Shown: in pieces, positions 1 through 9,129 of the stretch
How positions within the stretch are numbered: position 1 is the first letter of the stretch
Layout: each line of letters opens with the position of its first letter
Assembly: GCF_012641395.1 (NCBI RefSeq)
Contig: NZ_JABAIH010000004.1
Coordinates: 496,001-560,000, forward strand
DNA length: 64,000 bases
Reading direction: 5' to 3'
Origin: Rhizobium sp. P32RR-XVIII
GTDB lineage: Bacteria > Pseudomonadota > Alphaproteobacteria > Rhizobiales > Rhizobiaceae
Made by a program: the position numbers and the translations under genes
Notes under the pieces: model-generated
Database searches by the model: none
What the model was told of the DNA's origin: nothing
What the model saw: only the letters and a program-made list of their open reading frames with translations

Positions 1-11
1 ACGAGTTTCAT
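1..11 (-). CDS. Start of an unidentified gene (partial)
   Basis: An ATG on the minus strand at 11-9 is preceded by a GAGGAG ribosome site seven bases upstream. Only the first codons (M-K-L-) are inside the window, so the product cannot be named. The gene would be divergent from the ABC-F gene, and the roughly 255 bases between them hold no other convincing gene and probably carry both promoters. Confidence 0.45.
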
Positions 12-266
12 GCGGGTGTCTCCTCACGTTCGACAGGCTTTCTTGCTTGCCGGACGTGAGACACGGAAGGCAGCGGTTTTATTCCATGTCGAGCGAGAGA
101 TTCTTGAAAGGCAATGATGGATTTCAGATTTGCGCCTTTGCCTTGAATCGGAAGTATTTGTCGCCTAGATTGCCGGCGACCGATCATTCCAACAGGATGT
201 GTGCAGCAATGGAGTTCAACCCGATCGCAATGCCAATTCGCCTTGCCACCGGGGAACTTCGTATCC

Positions 267-1883
267 ATGCCTGCATCCATCACGCTTTCCAATCTATCGT
301 GGTCCACGCCTGACGGCCGGCCACTTTTCTCAAATCTCGATCTGAGTTTCGGCACGGACCGCACAGGTCTGGTCGGCCGCAACGGCGTTGGCAAGACCAC
401 GCTCCTCAAGCTGATTTCCAGCGAACTCCAGCCTCAGTCCGGGGCGATCGCGCTCGGCGGCACGCTGGGCGTGCTGCGCCAGCACGTCCAGGTGGAAGCC
501 GGCGAAACGATCGCCGATCTCTTCGGCGCGGCCGGAGCCCTGGCCGTTCTCCGCCGGGCCGAGGCTGGCACGGCGACAGTCGAGGAGCTGGCATCGGCGG
601 ACTGGACGCTGGAGACACGCATCGCTGCTGCTCTCGATCGCGCCGGACTCGATGCACAACCGGAGACGAGCCTTGCCGCGCTGTCTGGCGGGCAGCACAC
701 GCGGGCCGGGCTTGCCGCGCTCATCTTTGCCGAGCCCGATTTTCTGATACTGGACGAGCCGACCAACAATCTCGATCGTGACGGGCGGCGGGCGGTGATC
801 GATCTGCTCGCAGACTGGCAGAAAGGCGCCATTGTCATCAGCCACGACCGGGAACTGCTCGAAACCGTGGATGCGATCGTTGAGTTGACCACGTTGGGCG
901 CTACCCGTTACGGCGGTAATTGGAGCCAATATCAGGAGCGCAAGGCGCTCGAACTGGCGGCTACGCAACACGACCTTGCCGACGCCGAGAAGCGCCTGGC
1001 CGAGGTTGCCCGGAGCGCGCAGGCGACAGTCGAACGGCAGGCACGAAGAGATCGCGCCGGCAGGAAGAAGGCCGCCAGGGGCGACATGCCGCGTATCGTC
1101 GCCGGCGGATTGAAGCAGCGCGGTGAAGGCACGAGTGGCGACAATGCGCGGCTTGCCGAACGCCGGCGTGCTCAGGCATTGGAAGAGGCAGCCTCAGCGC
1201 GCGCGAAGATCGAAGTCCTGCAGCCCTTATCGGTCAAGCTTCCGCCGACCGGACTGCCGGCCAACAAGGTCGTCCTGAAGATGGACTCGGTGACCGCGGG
1301 CTACCGGTCTGGCCAGCCGATCCTCAGCAATCTGTCCTTCGATATCACCGGGCCGGAGCGCATTGCCGTCACCGGCCCCAACGGCTCGGGCAAGACGACG
1401 TTGCTGGCGCTTGTCATCGGAGAATTGGAGCCTTGGACTGGCAGGGTCTCAGTGATGACGAGGTTCGCGATGCTCGACCAGCGGGTGAGCCTCCTTGATC
1501 CATCGATGTCGATCCGCGACAGCTTCCTGCGGATAAACCCGCAAGCGGCTGAAAACGCCTGCCGGGCCGCACTCGCCCGCTTCATGTTCCGGGCCGATGC
1601 GGCGCTCCAGACGGTATCGACGCTGAGCGGCGGCCAGTTGTTGCGTGCGGGACTGGCCTGCGTCCTCGGCGGACCGAACCCGCCTTCGCTGCTGATCCTC
1701 GACGAGCCGACAAACCATCTCGACATCGACTCGATCGCTGCCGTCGAGAGCGGGCTGCGTGCCTATGACGGTGCATTGCTGGCTGTCAGCCACGATGAAG
1801 TGTTTCTGGACGGGATCGGGATATCGCGCAGGCTGGAATTGCCTTTGCTGTCACAAGGCATCGAGGGAGGCGAGACTTCATGA
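267..1883 (+). CDS. ABC-F family ATP-binding cassette protein
   Basis: The product is a soluble protein of about 538 residues with two ATPase cassettes and no membrane segments, the layout of ABC-F proteins that act on the ribosome rather than in transport. The first cassette has Walker A GRNGVGKTT near residue 37, signature LSGGQ and Walker B LILDEPTNNLD; the second has GPNGSGKTT near residue 371, LSGGQ and LILDEPTNHLD. The linker between them is long, charged and rich in Arg/Lys/Ala, as in this family. The ATG at 267 is chosen because the homologous sequence begins there (MPASITLSN); longer in-frame extensions from 201 look non-coding. Whether it is a housekeeping translation factor or an antibiotic-protection factor cannot be told from the motifs. 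It converges on the DUF922 gene with a 13-base gap. Confidence 0.9.
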   Translation: MPASITLSNLSWSTPDGRPLFSNLDLSFGTDRTGLVGRNGVGKTTLLKLISSELQPQSGAIALGGTLGVLRQHVQVEAGETIADLFGAAGALAVLRRAEAGTATVEELASADWTLETRIAAALDRAGLDAQPETSLAALSGGQHTRAGLAALIFAEPDFLILDEPTNNLDRDGRRAVIDLLADWQKGAIVISHDRELLETVDAIVELTTLGATRYGGNWSQYQERKALELAATQHDLADAEKRLAEVARSAQATVERQARRDRAGRKKAARGDMPRIVAGGLKQRGEGTSGDNARLAERRRAQALEEAASARAKIEVLQPLSVKLPPTGLPANKVVLKMDSVTAGYRSGQPILSNLSFDITGPERIAVTGPNGSGKTTLLALVIGELEPWTGRVSVMTRFAMLDQRVSLLDPSMSIRDSFLRINPQAAENACRAALARFMFRADAALQTVSTLSGGQLLRAGLACVLGGPNPPSLLILDEPTNHLDIDSIAAVESGLRAYDGALLAVSHDEVFLDGIGISRRLELPLLSQGIEGGETS

Positions 1884-1896
1884 CCGGCGCCGCCTG

Positions 1897-2493
1897 CTAC
1901 GGTCCATTCACCAGCTTGAGAATGAGTTGCTGGATATTGCCGCCTTGACCCATCTCGACGCGGTCGAAATCCCGGCCCTGCTGGCGCTGGTAGCCGGACA
2001 GCTCGCCGAGGCGCTTCGTGAGCACGGCGCGGATCTTGCGGCAATCAGGATCATCAGCAGCGGTGAGACCGACGCTGTAGGCTTCGATCTCCTTGACCAT
2101 CTGCTTGATGGTTTCGCCGTGCCACCGCTCGTGGGTTTCGACACCCGCGATGAAGCTGTCCCAGCTCGCCTTTGTTGCAGGCGATAGCTGCCCGGCGGGC
2201 TTCGGCAGCGTGTAGCTTATGATCAGCTTCGGCCGCGCCGTCGTCAGCTTGCAGGACCTGTCCGGCTGCGGCTCGTATTTCCTGGTCCAGGTAAGCTTGA
2301 AGGTCGTATGCGCGATGGCCCGTCCGATGCCTGCATCCGGTCCGTGTTCGCCGATCGACGCGTAAAGCTCGGCGCCGGTGGCTCCGCTGATTGCATAGGG
2401 CTTGATCTGTTCGACGGCTTGCCATTCGGCCCTTGCAGCCCCCGGCAGCGAGAGGGCCCCCATCAACAGACAAACCTGAATGCCTTTTCTCAC
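1897..2493 (-). CDS. DUF922-family secreted zinc-protease-like protein
   Basis: The predicted 198-residue protein begins with a signal peptide (basic VRKG start, hydrophobic core, cleavage likely after ARA near residue 22). The mature part carries HERWH near residue 123, an HExxH-type zinc site followed by a conserved helix, which is the hallmark of DUF922 proteins annotated as predicted periplasmic zinc proteases. A GTG start at 2493 is preferred over an upstream ATG at 2535 because AAGGGGA lies six bases before it and it begins directly at the signal peptide. Substrate and biological role are unknown. It is convergent with the ABC-F gene and divergent from the helicase gene. Confidence 0.8.
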   Translation of the reverse strand: MRKGIQVCLLMGALSLPGAARAEWQAVEQIKPYAISGATGAELYASIGEHGPDAGIGRAIAHTTFKLTWTRKYEPQPDRSCKLTTARPKLIISYTLPKPAGQLSPATKASWDSFIAGVETHERWHGETIKQMVKEIEAYSVGLTAADDPDCRKIRAVLTKRLGELSGYQRQQGRDFDRVEMGQGGNIQQLILKLVNGP

Positions 2494-2639
2494 ACGAATC
2501 CCCTTCGAATGGCCGGGCGACACTAACGGGCGCAAAATCCGCGTTCAACCCGCCTGAGATCAGCCCGTCAAAGGGCAACACTCGCCGCGCGCGCTTTTAC
2601 GTCTTGCTTCGCGGCCGCGAATCCTGCCAAGTCGCTGCC

Positions 2640-3767
2640 ATGCAATTCGCTCCGCAACAGGATGAAGCCCTGAAGGCCGTTTCGAAATGGCTGAAGGAGG
2701 GCAGGTCACCGCTCTTCCGCTTGTTCGGCTATGCCGGGACGGGCAAGACGACGCTTGCCAAGCATTTTGCGGAGAATGTCGATGGCGATGTGCTGTTTGC
2801 AGCTTTCACCGGCAAGGCGGCGCAAGTGCTGCGCTCGCGCGGCGCCAGCAATGCCAAGACCATCCATTCGCTGATCTATCGCCCGCGCGGCGAAGAGGCC
2901 GTCGAGGACGAAGAGACCGGCAAGACCTCGATCGCCCCGATGTTCGCCATCAACCGGCAGAGCCCCGTCGCCAAGGCAGCGCTGATCATCGTCGACGAAT
3001 GCTCGATGGTGGACGAGGCGCTCGGCAAGGACCTGATGAGCTTCGGCACGCCGATCCTCGTCCTCGGCGATCCCGGCCAGCTGCCGCCGGTCTCGGGCGG
3101 CGGCTACTTCACCAATCAGGAACCGGATTATCTGCTGACGGACATCCACCGGCAGGCGCGCGACAATCCGATCATCCAGCTGGCGATGCAGGTGCGCGAA
3201 GGCAACGAGATCATGCACGGCGACTACGGCACCGCGCAGGTGATTTCAAAGAACGAGGTCAACCAGGCGCTGGTTCTCGATGCCGACCAGGTGCTCGTCG
3301 GCACCAATCGCACCCGGCGACGCTATAACCAGCGCCTGCGCGAGCTCAAGGGCTTCGGCGCGGACTATCCACAGACGGGCGACAAGCTGGTCTGCCTGCG
3401 CAACGATCCTGCCAAGGGGCTGCTCAACGGCTCGCTCTGGCAGGTGATGACATCGTCGAAGGAGACGACGAAACCGGGCATAAACCTGCTCGTGCGACCG
3501 GAAGACGACGACATGGATCGCGGTGCGGCCAAGATCAAGCTCTTGAAGCAGGCGTTCGAGGATGTCGAAGGCGAAATCCCGTGGAACACGCGAAAGCGCT
3601 ACGACGAGTTCGACTACGGCTACGCATTGACCGTGCACAAGGCGCAGGGCTCGCAGTGGAACAATGTCGTGCTCTTCGACGAAAGCTGGGCCTTCCGCGA
3701 TACCCGAGAACGCTGGCTTTACACCGCTATCACGCGTGCGGCGGAAACGCTGACGATCGTGCGGTAA
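2640..3767 (+). CDS. RecD-like ATP-dependent DNA helicase
   Basis: This 375-residue superfamily 1 helicase has Walker A GYAGTGKTT near residue 30, Walker B LIIVDECSM near residue 120, a DNA-contact GDPGQLPPV loop, and the C-terminal UvrD_C_2 block ALTVHKAQGSQW followed by YTAITRA. It resembles the compact stand-alone RecD-like helicases common in Rhizobiales and phages rather than the RecD subunit of RecBCD, which is much longer. It should unwind DNA in repair or recombination. The ATG at 2640 is taken as start because the fold begins there (MQFAPQQDEA); the in-frame extension from 2433 looks non-coding. No operon partner is visible. Confidence 0.88.
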   Translation: MQFAPQQDEALKAVSKWLKEGRSPLFRLFGYAGTGKTTLAKHFAENVDGDVLFAAFTGKAAQVLRSRGASNAKTIHSLIYRPRGEEAVEDEETGKTSIAPMFAINRQSPVAKAALIIVDECSMVDEALGKDLMSFGTPILVLGDPGQLPPVSGGGYFTNQEPDYLLTDIHRQARDNPIIQLAMQVREGNEIMHGDYGTAQVISKNEVNQALVLDADQVLVGTNRTRRRYNQRLRELKGFGADYPQTGDKLVCLRNDPAKGLLNGSLWQVMTSSKETTKPGINLLVRPEDDDMDRGAAKIKLLKQAFEDVEGEIPWNTRKRYDEFDYGYALTVHKAQGSQWNNVVLFDESWAFRDTRERWLYTAITRAAETLTIVR

Positions 3768-3800
3768 CCTTGCGGAACGGCAACTGCCGCCGCCCAAACG

Positions 3801-4487
3801 TCAGACGTTGACGAGCCCGAGAAGCACCGCCTTGGCGATCGCCTGGAAGCGGTTGTTTGCGCGAAACTTCAGGATGATCGACGATTCGAGCGCCTGTGCT
3901 TCGTCGTGCTTGAGATCGAGCGTGCGGGCGATGCGCTGGGTCGAGAAGCCTTCTGCCATCAGGGAGAGACAACGCATCTCCTCATCCGAAAGGCTGCTAT
4001 GGTCCTCGTTGTCGTTCAGCGGCGGCATCTCGCCGTTGGCATCGGCATCGAGCAGGTCGCTGACCTGTTGCAACTGGCGATGCAGCGTCGACATTTCCGC
4101 CGTTAGCTCGCGCTTACGGATACTCAGCGCCTCGCGAAACATCGCTTCGGCTTCGTCTTGCGAGGAAGCGCGGCGCAGCTCCTCCATCAATTCCTGGATG
4201 ACGGCGACCGGCATGCCGGATTCGCGGCAGAGGTTGATGACGGCCATCCGCATCACATCGTCCTCGCCGTAAACGCGCATCAAGCCGATTCGGTTCGCGG
4301 AAAGCAGGCCCTTCTCTTCGTAGAAATGCAGTGTCCTGTGCGTCACCCCGAATGCATTCGCCATCTCGGCGATCGGCACTGGTCCCTCAGGCAAATCCGC
4401 CGGCAGAGCGGTAGACGGCAGGAACCGGTATTTCGCCCGGCACCCCGACGTTTCACCGTTGGCGGCACGTTTGGTACCATCTGGCAT
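3801..4487 (-). CDS. MerR-type regulator with a LuxR-like C-terminal HTH
   Basis: This 228-residue regulator has an N-terminal MerR winged helix (PIAEMANAFGVTHRTLHFYEEKGLL, residues about 35-80), a coiled-coil dimerization helix in the middle, and a C-terminal stretch beginning LSDEEMRCLSLMAEG that follows the LuxR/GerE HTH pattern, ending in a conserved GLV. No cysteine pair of the metal-sensing MerR type is visible, so the signal is unknown. The ATG at 4487 is chosen over upstream ATGs because AGGGGGG sits six bases before it. The gene lies alone, divergent from pdxJ with 418 bases between. The two-HTH layout is unusual; see findings. Confidence 0.82.
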   Translation of the reverse strand: MPDGTKRAANGETSGCRAKYRFLPSTALPADLPEGPVPIAEMANAFGVTHRTLHFYEEKGLLSANRIGLMRVYGEDDVMRMAVINLCRESGMPVAVIQELMEELRRASSQDEAEAMFREALSIRKRELTAEMSTLHRQLQQVSDLLDADANGEMPPLNDNEDHSSLSDEEMRCLSLMAEGFSTQRIARTLDLKHDEAQALESSIILKFRANNRFQAIAKAVLLGLVNV

Positions 4488-4905
4488 GGACCCCCCTGGC
4501 ATAAAGTTGCACCTCAATGCGGTTTGCCAGTTGCTTCGAAAGCGCTGTGGAGTGGTCGTCCTCAATTACAGTCGTCGAGGAGAAGCAGTACGCGGCGTAC
4601 TGACTCGATACCTATCGTTCACGGTATGCGCGAACGCTCATTTTTGAAAGTGCTAAAAATAATCGGTTTTAAACGCGATAGCAACGCAGTTACGATTGCT
4701 GGAATCTACGCCATTGGACTGGATTGACTGAAATGCCGGCAAACTCTTCAAACAAAACTGGTAATACTTCCGGTGGTACACCCTTTCGCGCCGGAACGCC
4801 GCTTATCAAAGATTCGCATGCAGCCATGAGCGAATCTCGTTGGCCTGAGCAGGTTCATTGGCTTACAAAGCAGCCCACGCATTCCGCATCGAATGGATCA
4901 CCGAC
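4488..4905. other. Intergenic stretch between the MerR-type regulator and pdxJ
   Basis: No open frame here has both a ribosome site and coding-like composition. The middle (about 4620-4730) is richer in A+T than its surroundings, fitting two divergent promoters. I see no clear palindrome, terminator or riboswitch fold. Confidence 0.5.
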
Positions 4906-5658
4906 ATGCCGACAACGCTTTCCGTCAATCTCAATGCCATCGCCATGCTGCGCAACCGGCGGGATCTGCCATGGCCGAGCGTGGAGGGGTTGGGGCGTAT
5001 CGCCTTGCAATCGGGCGCCAGCGGGCTGACCGTCCACCCGCGGCCGGATCAGCGGCATATCCGCTTCACCGACCTGGCGGTGATTCGCAACCTGATCGAC
5101 GATGAATTTCCGGAGGCCGAGTTCAATATCGAAGGCTATCCGACGGAGGAGTTCCTGGAGCTCTGCAAAGAGGCAGCACCCGAACAGGTCACGCTCGTGC
5201 CCGACGATCCGTCGCAGGCGACCTCCGACCACGGTTGGGATTTCCGCAAGCACCAGGCCTTCCTGACGGATGTTGTCGCAAAGCTCAAAAAGATGGGCGC
5301 CCGCGTTTCGCTGTTCGCCGATGGTGACGGCGATGCCGAGGCGGTGAAGTTCGCCAAGGCGGCGGGTGCCGACCGGATCGAGCTTTATACGGGTCCGTAT
5401 GGCGGCTGCTATGACGCACCGGAGCGCGCCGCGCCGATTCTTGAAGCGCTTGGCAAAACGGCGGATGCGGCGCTTGCGATCGGACTCGGGGTCAATGCCG
5501 GGCACGACCTGACGGTCGCCAACCTGCCGCCGCTCGTGAAGCGCATTCCGAGGCTCGCCGAAGTATCGATCGGCCATGGCCTCACGGTCGATGCGCTGGA
5601 ATATGGCATGGCGGAAACCGTCCGCCGCTTCTGCCGGGCTTGCGGCCAGAAGATCTGA
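4906..5658 (+). CDS. pdxJ: Pyridoxine 5'-phosphate synthase
   Basis: PdxJ condenses 1-deoxyxylulose 5-phosphate with 3-amino-2-oxopropyl phosphate to give pyridoxine 5'-phosphate, the ring-forming step of the DXP-dependent vitamin B6 route in the cytoplasm. The 250-residue product has the expected TIM-barrel landmarks: [13 protein letters not shown] at the N-terminus, [20 protein letters not shown] with the catalytic glutamate, [11 protein letters not shown] and [11 protein letters not shown] near the C-terminus. Length matches the family. The ATG at 4906 is used because the family sequence starts MPTTLSVN; the 16-residue extension upstream is not family-like. It is followed by an 11-bp hairpin at 5674-5704. 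Confidence 0.95.
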   Translation: MPTTLSVNLNAIAMLRNRRDLPWPSVEGLGRIALQSGASGLTVHPRPDQRHIRFTDLAVIRNLIDDEFPEAEFNIEGYPTEEFLELCKEAAPEQVTLVPDDPSQATSDHGWDFRKHQAFLTDVVAKLKKMGARVSLFADGDGDAEAVKFAKAAGADRIELYTGPYGGCYDAPERAAPILEALGKTADAALAIGLGVNAGHDLTVANLPPLVKRIPRLAEVSIGHGLTVDALEYGMAETVRRFCRACGQKI

Positions 5659-5673
5659 TATCCACCTCACTTT

Positions 5674-5704
5674 CCTCATCCCTGTGACAAGTGCAGGGAT
5701 GAGG
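5674..5704. terminator. Hairpin between convergent pdxJ and the NmrA-type gene
   Basis: CCTCATCCCTG and CAGGGATGAGG form a perfect 11-bp stem around a 9-base loop, sixteen bases after the pdxJ stop. There is no long T run, so it is a candidate terminator or transcript-end stabilizer serving either strand. Confidence 0.6.
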
Positions 5705-5735
5705 GTGCGGCATCTCACTGCTGGCCGCGTCGGGG

Positions 5736-6623
5736 TCAGGCGGCGAGTGTCGCCTTATGGGCCACGAAGAAATCCTGCAGCGGCTGCGGTTCTTTGCCGG
5801 TCAGTTTCTTGAAGTCTTCCGTCACGATATCGAAGTTGCCCGCGCGGATGTTCGCATCGGCTGACACCAGCATGTCGGCAACGAAGTCCGGTAGGCCCGC
5901 ATTGCGCATGCCTTGGCCGAGTTGCTCGTCGTTGACCGGGACGGCCTCGAGCGGCTTTCCGGCTGCCTCGCCAACGATGCCTGCGATCTCCTTTGCGGCC
6001 AGGGACTGGGTGCCGGTCAGGGTGTAGGTGACGCTCTCTGTCCAAGCGGATGCGAGTGCTGCTGCAATCGCCCGTGCGCAGTCGTCGCGCGCAATTGTCG
6101 AGATCTTGCCATCGCCAGCCGACGTATACCATTTGCCGCCATGCAGGTTATGCGGCATGCCCATCAGGTAGTTGTCGTGATACCAGGCATTGCGGAAGAT
6201 GGAGTAGGGGATGCCGGTCGCCTTGATGGCGTTCTCGCTGCCAAGGTGATCCGGCGCGAAGGTGACGACCGACCTGTCGGGCGAGGGCATGGATGTGTAG
6301 GCGATGTGCTTTACGCCGGCTTTTGCCGCAGCCTCGACGGCGGCCTTGTGCTGCTTGAGCCGCTGGCCGGGGACGGCGAGCGCGTCGGTGCTGATGATCA
6401 GCAGGCGATCGACACCCTTGAAGGCGGCTTCGAGGCTTGCCGCATCGTCGAAATCGGCCTTGCGGATGCCCACGCTCTTGGCGGCAAGCGAGGCAAGTTT
6501 CGTCGGATCGCGAGTTGCGGCGAGGATGTTGGCGGCGGGAACCTTATAGGTTTCCAACAGGTGATGAATGACACGCTGGCCGAGCTGGCCGGCTGCGCCG
6601 GTAACAAGAATTGTTTCGCTCAT
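5736..6623 (-). CDS. NmrA-type NAD(P)H oxidoreductase, QorB-like
   Basis: This 295-residue atypical short-chain dehydrogenase has a Rossmann GAAGQLGQ motif right after the first strand (residues 9-16), the DFDDAASLEAAFKGVDRLL pattern of NmrA proteins, and no YxxxK catalytic pair. It best resembles QorB, an NADPH:quinone oxidoreductase, though substrate cannot be set from sequence. The start at 6623 has AAAGGAGG immediately upstream; an alternative ATG eight codons earlier lacks a site. It is divergent from an HxlR-family regulator, the classic arrangement of a redox-sensed reductase and its repressor (as in qorR-qorA systems), so regulation by that neighbour is likely. Confidence 0.87.
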   Translation of the reverse strand: MSETILVTGAAGQLGQRVIHHLLETYKVPAANILAATRDPTKLASLAAKSVGIRKADFDDAASLEAAFKGVDRLLIISTDALAVPGQRLKQHKAAVEAAAKAGVKHIAYTSMPSPDRSVVTFAPDHLGSENAIKATGIPYSIFRNAWYHDNYLMGMPHNLHGGKWYTSAGDGKISTIARDDCARAIAAALASAWTESVTYTLTGTQSLAAKEIAGIVGEAAGKPLEAVPVNDEQLGQGMRNAGLPDFVADMLVSADANIRAGNFDIVTEDFKKLTGKEPQPLQDFFVAHKATLAA

Positions 6624-6736
6624 AGGTCCTCCTTTATGTGGTCTCAAAAAGAGAGCAGCGCTAAAATAGGAATTGACCTGGGGCTGTAAAGAAGGCAGTT
6701 TTTCCGCTCTAGGTTACCAAAGAGGAACCACCCGGC

Positions 6737-7156
6737 ATGAACGGCGCTGTGCGAAATCTGAAGAGCAACCCGGCTCCCGGCATTCGCCGTGAGATTGATC
6801 TCGGCGATCTCGATTTCAACAATTGCCCTGTCAGGGACATGATGCAGCAGATTGGCGGCAAGTGGTCGACGCTAATGCTGGAAGCGCTTGCCGCGCGCCC
6901 TTATCGCTTTGGCGAGTTGCGGCGGAAGATCCCCGATATTTCCCAGAGAATGCTGACGCAGACGCTGCGCGACCTGCAGCGCGAAGGCTACATCGAGCGG
7001 GAGGTGTTTCCCACCAAGCCGCCGAGCGTCGAGTATCGCATTACCGAACTCGGCCGCTCGCTTTACGGCACGCTGGCGCTGCTCTTGAACTGGGCGGAAG
7101 CCAACCATGACGCCGTTCGCGCCGCCCGAGTTCGTTTCGATGCCGCCGAGGGCTGA
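6737..7156 (+). CDS. HxlR-family transcriptional regulator
   Basis: The 139-residue protein is a single HxlR winged helix: [16 protein letters not shown] (the family's conserved cysteine and GGKW), [24 protein letters not shown] as recognition region, and [12 protein letters not shown] as the wing. The cysteine (about residue 32) is the position used for thiol-based redox sensing in several relatives. It is transcribed away from the QorB-like gene across a 113-base gap and probably represses it. Confidence 0.9.
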   Translation: MNGAVRNLKSNPAPGIRREIDLGDLDFNNCPVRDMMQQIGGKWSTLMLEALAARPYRFGELRRKIPDISQRMLTQTLRDLQREGYIEREVFPTKPPSVEYRITELGRSLYGTLALLLNWAEANHDAVRAARVRFDAAEG

Positions 7157-7164
7157 GACGCGGC

Positions 7165-8373
7165 TTACTTGCCGCGTCCCTCGGTGAGGAAGAGCAGGAA
7201 GGCGAAGGTAGGGAAGCAGAAGCCGATCCAGGCTGCCATCGTCCATCCGCCAGTCGCGTAGGCCCAGCCGCCGATCGCCGAGCCGAGAGCGCCACCGGCA
7301 AAGAAGGTTGCCATGTAGAGGCCGTTCAGCCGGCTGCGATGGTCGGCGCTGATCGCGAAGATCGCCCGCTGGCCGCAGACGAGGTTGGTCGTTACGCCGA
7401 AGTCGAGAAGGATTGCGGCGGCCGTCAAGAGGGCAATGGCTAGCGTTGAGCCGTCCGTCGCGAAATGGCCGATCAGGAAAGCTGACATCCCGAGCAGCAT
7501 GGCGAGCGTCGAGGCGGCTCTCGTCAGGCCGCGATCGGCAAGACGCCCGGCAATCGGCGAAGCGATCGCGCCGGCAGCACCGGCGAGCGCAAAGAGCGCG
7601 ATGCCGTTCTGGCTGAAACAGAATGTCGGGCTGGCCAGCAGCAGCGGCGTCGTGGTCCAGAATAGGCTGAAGGCGCCGAACATCCCGGCTTGATAGAGCG
7701 CGCGGCGCTGAAGGACGCGGGACGTCGTGGCAAGGTGGAGCATTGACGCGAGCAGCTTGCCGTAGCCGAGCCTCGTATGCGGCACACGAACCGGCAGGCT
7801 TGTATGCAGGATGGCGACGAGTCCGACCATGATAGCCGCGGTGACGTAGTAGACCATGTGCCAGGATGAGGCCTCGGCGATGAAGCTGGCCAAGGGGCGG
7901 GAAAGCATGATGCCGCAGAGAAGACCGCTCATGACGTTGCCGACGACGCGGCCGCGTATTGCATCCGGCGCCATGTGGGCGGCGAAGGGCACCAAGACCT
8001 GGACCGCAACTGAAGACAGGCCAATGCACAGCGAGGCAAAGAGGAACAGGCTCGGCGTCGATGAGAATGCGGCGCCGATGAGCGCTGCAGCCGACGCAAG
8101 GGTCAGCACCAGCACGAGGCGGCGGTTTTCAAGGAGGTCGCCGAGCGGTGCGATCAGGAGCAAGCCAAGGCCGTAGCCGATCTGCGTCAGCGTCACGATC
8201 AGGCCCGTGGCCGCCGGCGTGAAGCCGAGGTCGGCGCTGATCAAACCTGCCAGCGGCTGACTGTAATAGAGATTGGCGGCGACAAGGCCGCAGGCGGCGG
8301 CGAAAAGGAATGTCATCAAAGGCGAGATCGTCCGGGGAACCGCGGTCTCGTTCGTGGCGGTTGAAACGCTCAT
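7165..8373 (-). CDS. Major facilitator superfamily exporter
   Basis: The product has about 402 residues and 12 predicted membrane helices, with the MFS loop LGDLLENRRLV between helices 2 and 3 (a variant of GxLaDrxGrk) and a repeat of that pattern, AGRLADRGLTRAA, after the central loop. It belongs with drug/metabolite:H+ antiporters of the inner membrane; the substrate is unknown. The start at 8373 has CGGAG six bases upstream and is preferred to an ATG five codons earlier. The TetR-family gene lies 74 bases upstream on the same strand, and its operator-like palindrome at 9083 could control both as one unit. Confidence 0.88.
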   Translation of the reverse strand: MSVSTATNETAVPRTISPLMTFLFAAACGLVAANLYYSQPLAGLISADLGFTPAATGLIVTLTQIGYGLGLLLIAPLGDLLENRRLVLVLTLASAAALIGAAFSSTPSLFLFASLCIGLSSVAVQVLVPFAAHMAPDAIRGRVVGNVMSGLLCGIMLSRPLASFIAEASSWHMVYYVTAAIMVGLVAILHTSLPVRVPHTRLGYGKLLASMLHLATTSRVLQRRALYQAGMFGAFSLFWTTTPLLLASPTFCFSQNGIALFALAGAAGAIASPIAGRLADRGLTRAASTLAMLLGMSAFLIGHFATDGSTLAIALLTAAAILLDFGVTTNLVCGQRAIFAISADHRSRLNGLYMATFFAGGALGSAIGGWAYATGGWTMAAWIGFCFPTFAFLLFLTEGRGK

Positions 8374-8447
8374 AAAAAACTCCGGCATGCGAATATGGAG
8401 GATCGGTCTAAAGGTCTTTGGGCGCCGCCCGCTTTTTGCGGCGGTCT

Positions 8448-9068
8448 CTATGGGGTGAGAAGTTTCATGGCGGCCTGCGCCACGGTGTTCATATCTTCCT
8501 CGGTGCGGCCGGTCTTGCCCACGACGCGCATGCCCTTGATCAGGCAGAGCAGCGCCCGCGCAGCCGTCGCCGCGTCGAGCGTCTTGGGAATCGAGCCATC
8601 GGACTGGCCGAGGTGGATGAGGTCCAGCAGCAATTTCTCGTTTGCAGCAAAGGCACCGGCGACCCGCTCTGCAGCCTCTTCATCGAAGATCGCAAGCTCT
8701 TTGGCGCTGCTGACGACAAGGCAACCCCGCTTGCCGGATTCTCCATGGGACGAGATGGCGTAGAAGGTCAGAACTTCGCGGACCTTCTCGCGACCGGTCG
8801 CCGCCGTTGCCATTCGGGCATCCAGCAAAGCGCGGCGCACGGCGCGGTAGCGGTCGAAGGCGGCTAGGAAAATGCCGTGCTTGTCCTTGAAGGCCTTGTA
8901 GACGCTTCCCGAGGCGAGCCCCATTGCGTCCGTCAATTCGCTGATCGAGGCGGCGTGATAGCCGCGCTCGGAAAAGACGCCAAGCGCCTTGTCGAGCGCT
9001 GCCTCCATGTCGAATTCCCGCGGTCTGCCGCGCGATCGACTCTGCTCGCTGATGGTTGCTGTGGTCAT
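8448..9068 (-). CDS. TetR/AcrR-family repressor
   Basis: This 206-residue regulator has the TetR N-terminal HTH (GRPREFDMEAALDKALGVF, then SISELTDAMGLASGSVYKAF, residues 14-60) and a ligand domain with KRGCLVVSSAKEL, typical of the subgroup beside MFS exporters. It likely represses itself and the exporter downstream and is released by a small molecule. A palindrome at 9083-9098, only 15 bases before the start codon, is its probable operator. Confidence 0.9.
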   Translation of the reverse strand: MTTATISEQSRSRGRPREFDMEAALDKALGVFSERGYHAASISELTDAMGLASGSVYKAFKDKHGIFLAAFDRYRAVRRALLDARMATAATGREKVREVLTFYAISSHGESGKRGCLVVSSAKELAIFDEEAAERVAGAFAANEKLLLDLIHLGQSDGSIPKTLDAATAARALLCLIKGMRVVGKTGRTEEDMNTVAQAAMKLLTP

Positions 9069-9082
9069 GGTCGACCCGATTA

Positions 9083-9098
9083 GGAAATGATCGTTTCC
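9083..9098. promoter_or_regulatory. Probable TetR operator
   Basis: GGAAATGATCGTTTCC pairs at 7 of 8 positions as an inverted repeat and sits 15 bases upstream of the TetR start codon, over the expected transcription start region. Binding is inferred. Confidence 0.55.
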
Positions 9099-9129
9099 AA
9101 ATCAAGTCAATTTTTTGCGATGCAGCAAT

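Noticed and set aside
8..409. Minus-strand reading frame opposite the ABC-F start
   Set aside because: It is antisense to a clear ABC-F gene, has no ribosome site and shows non-protein-like composition.
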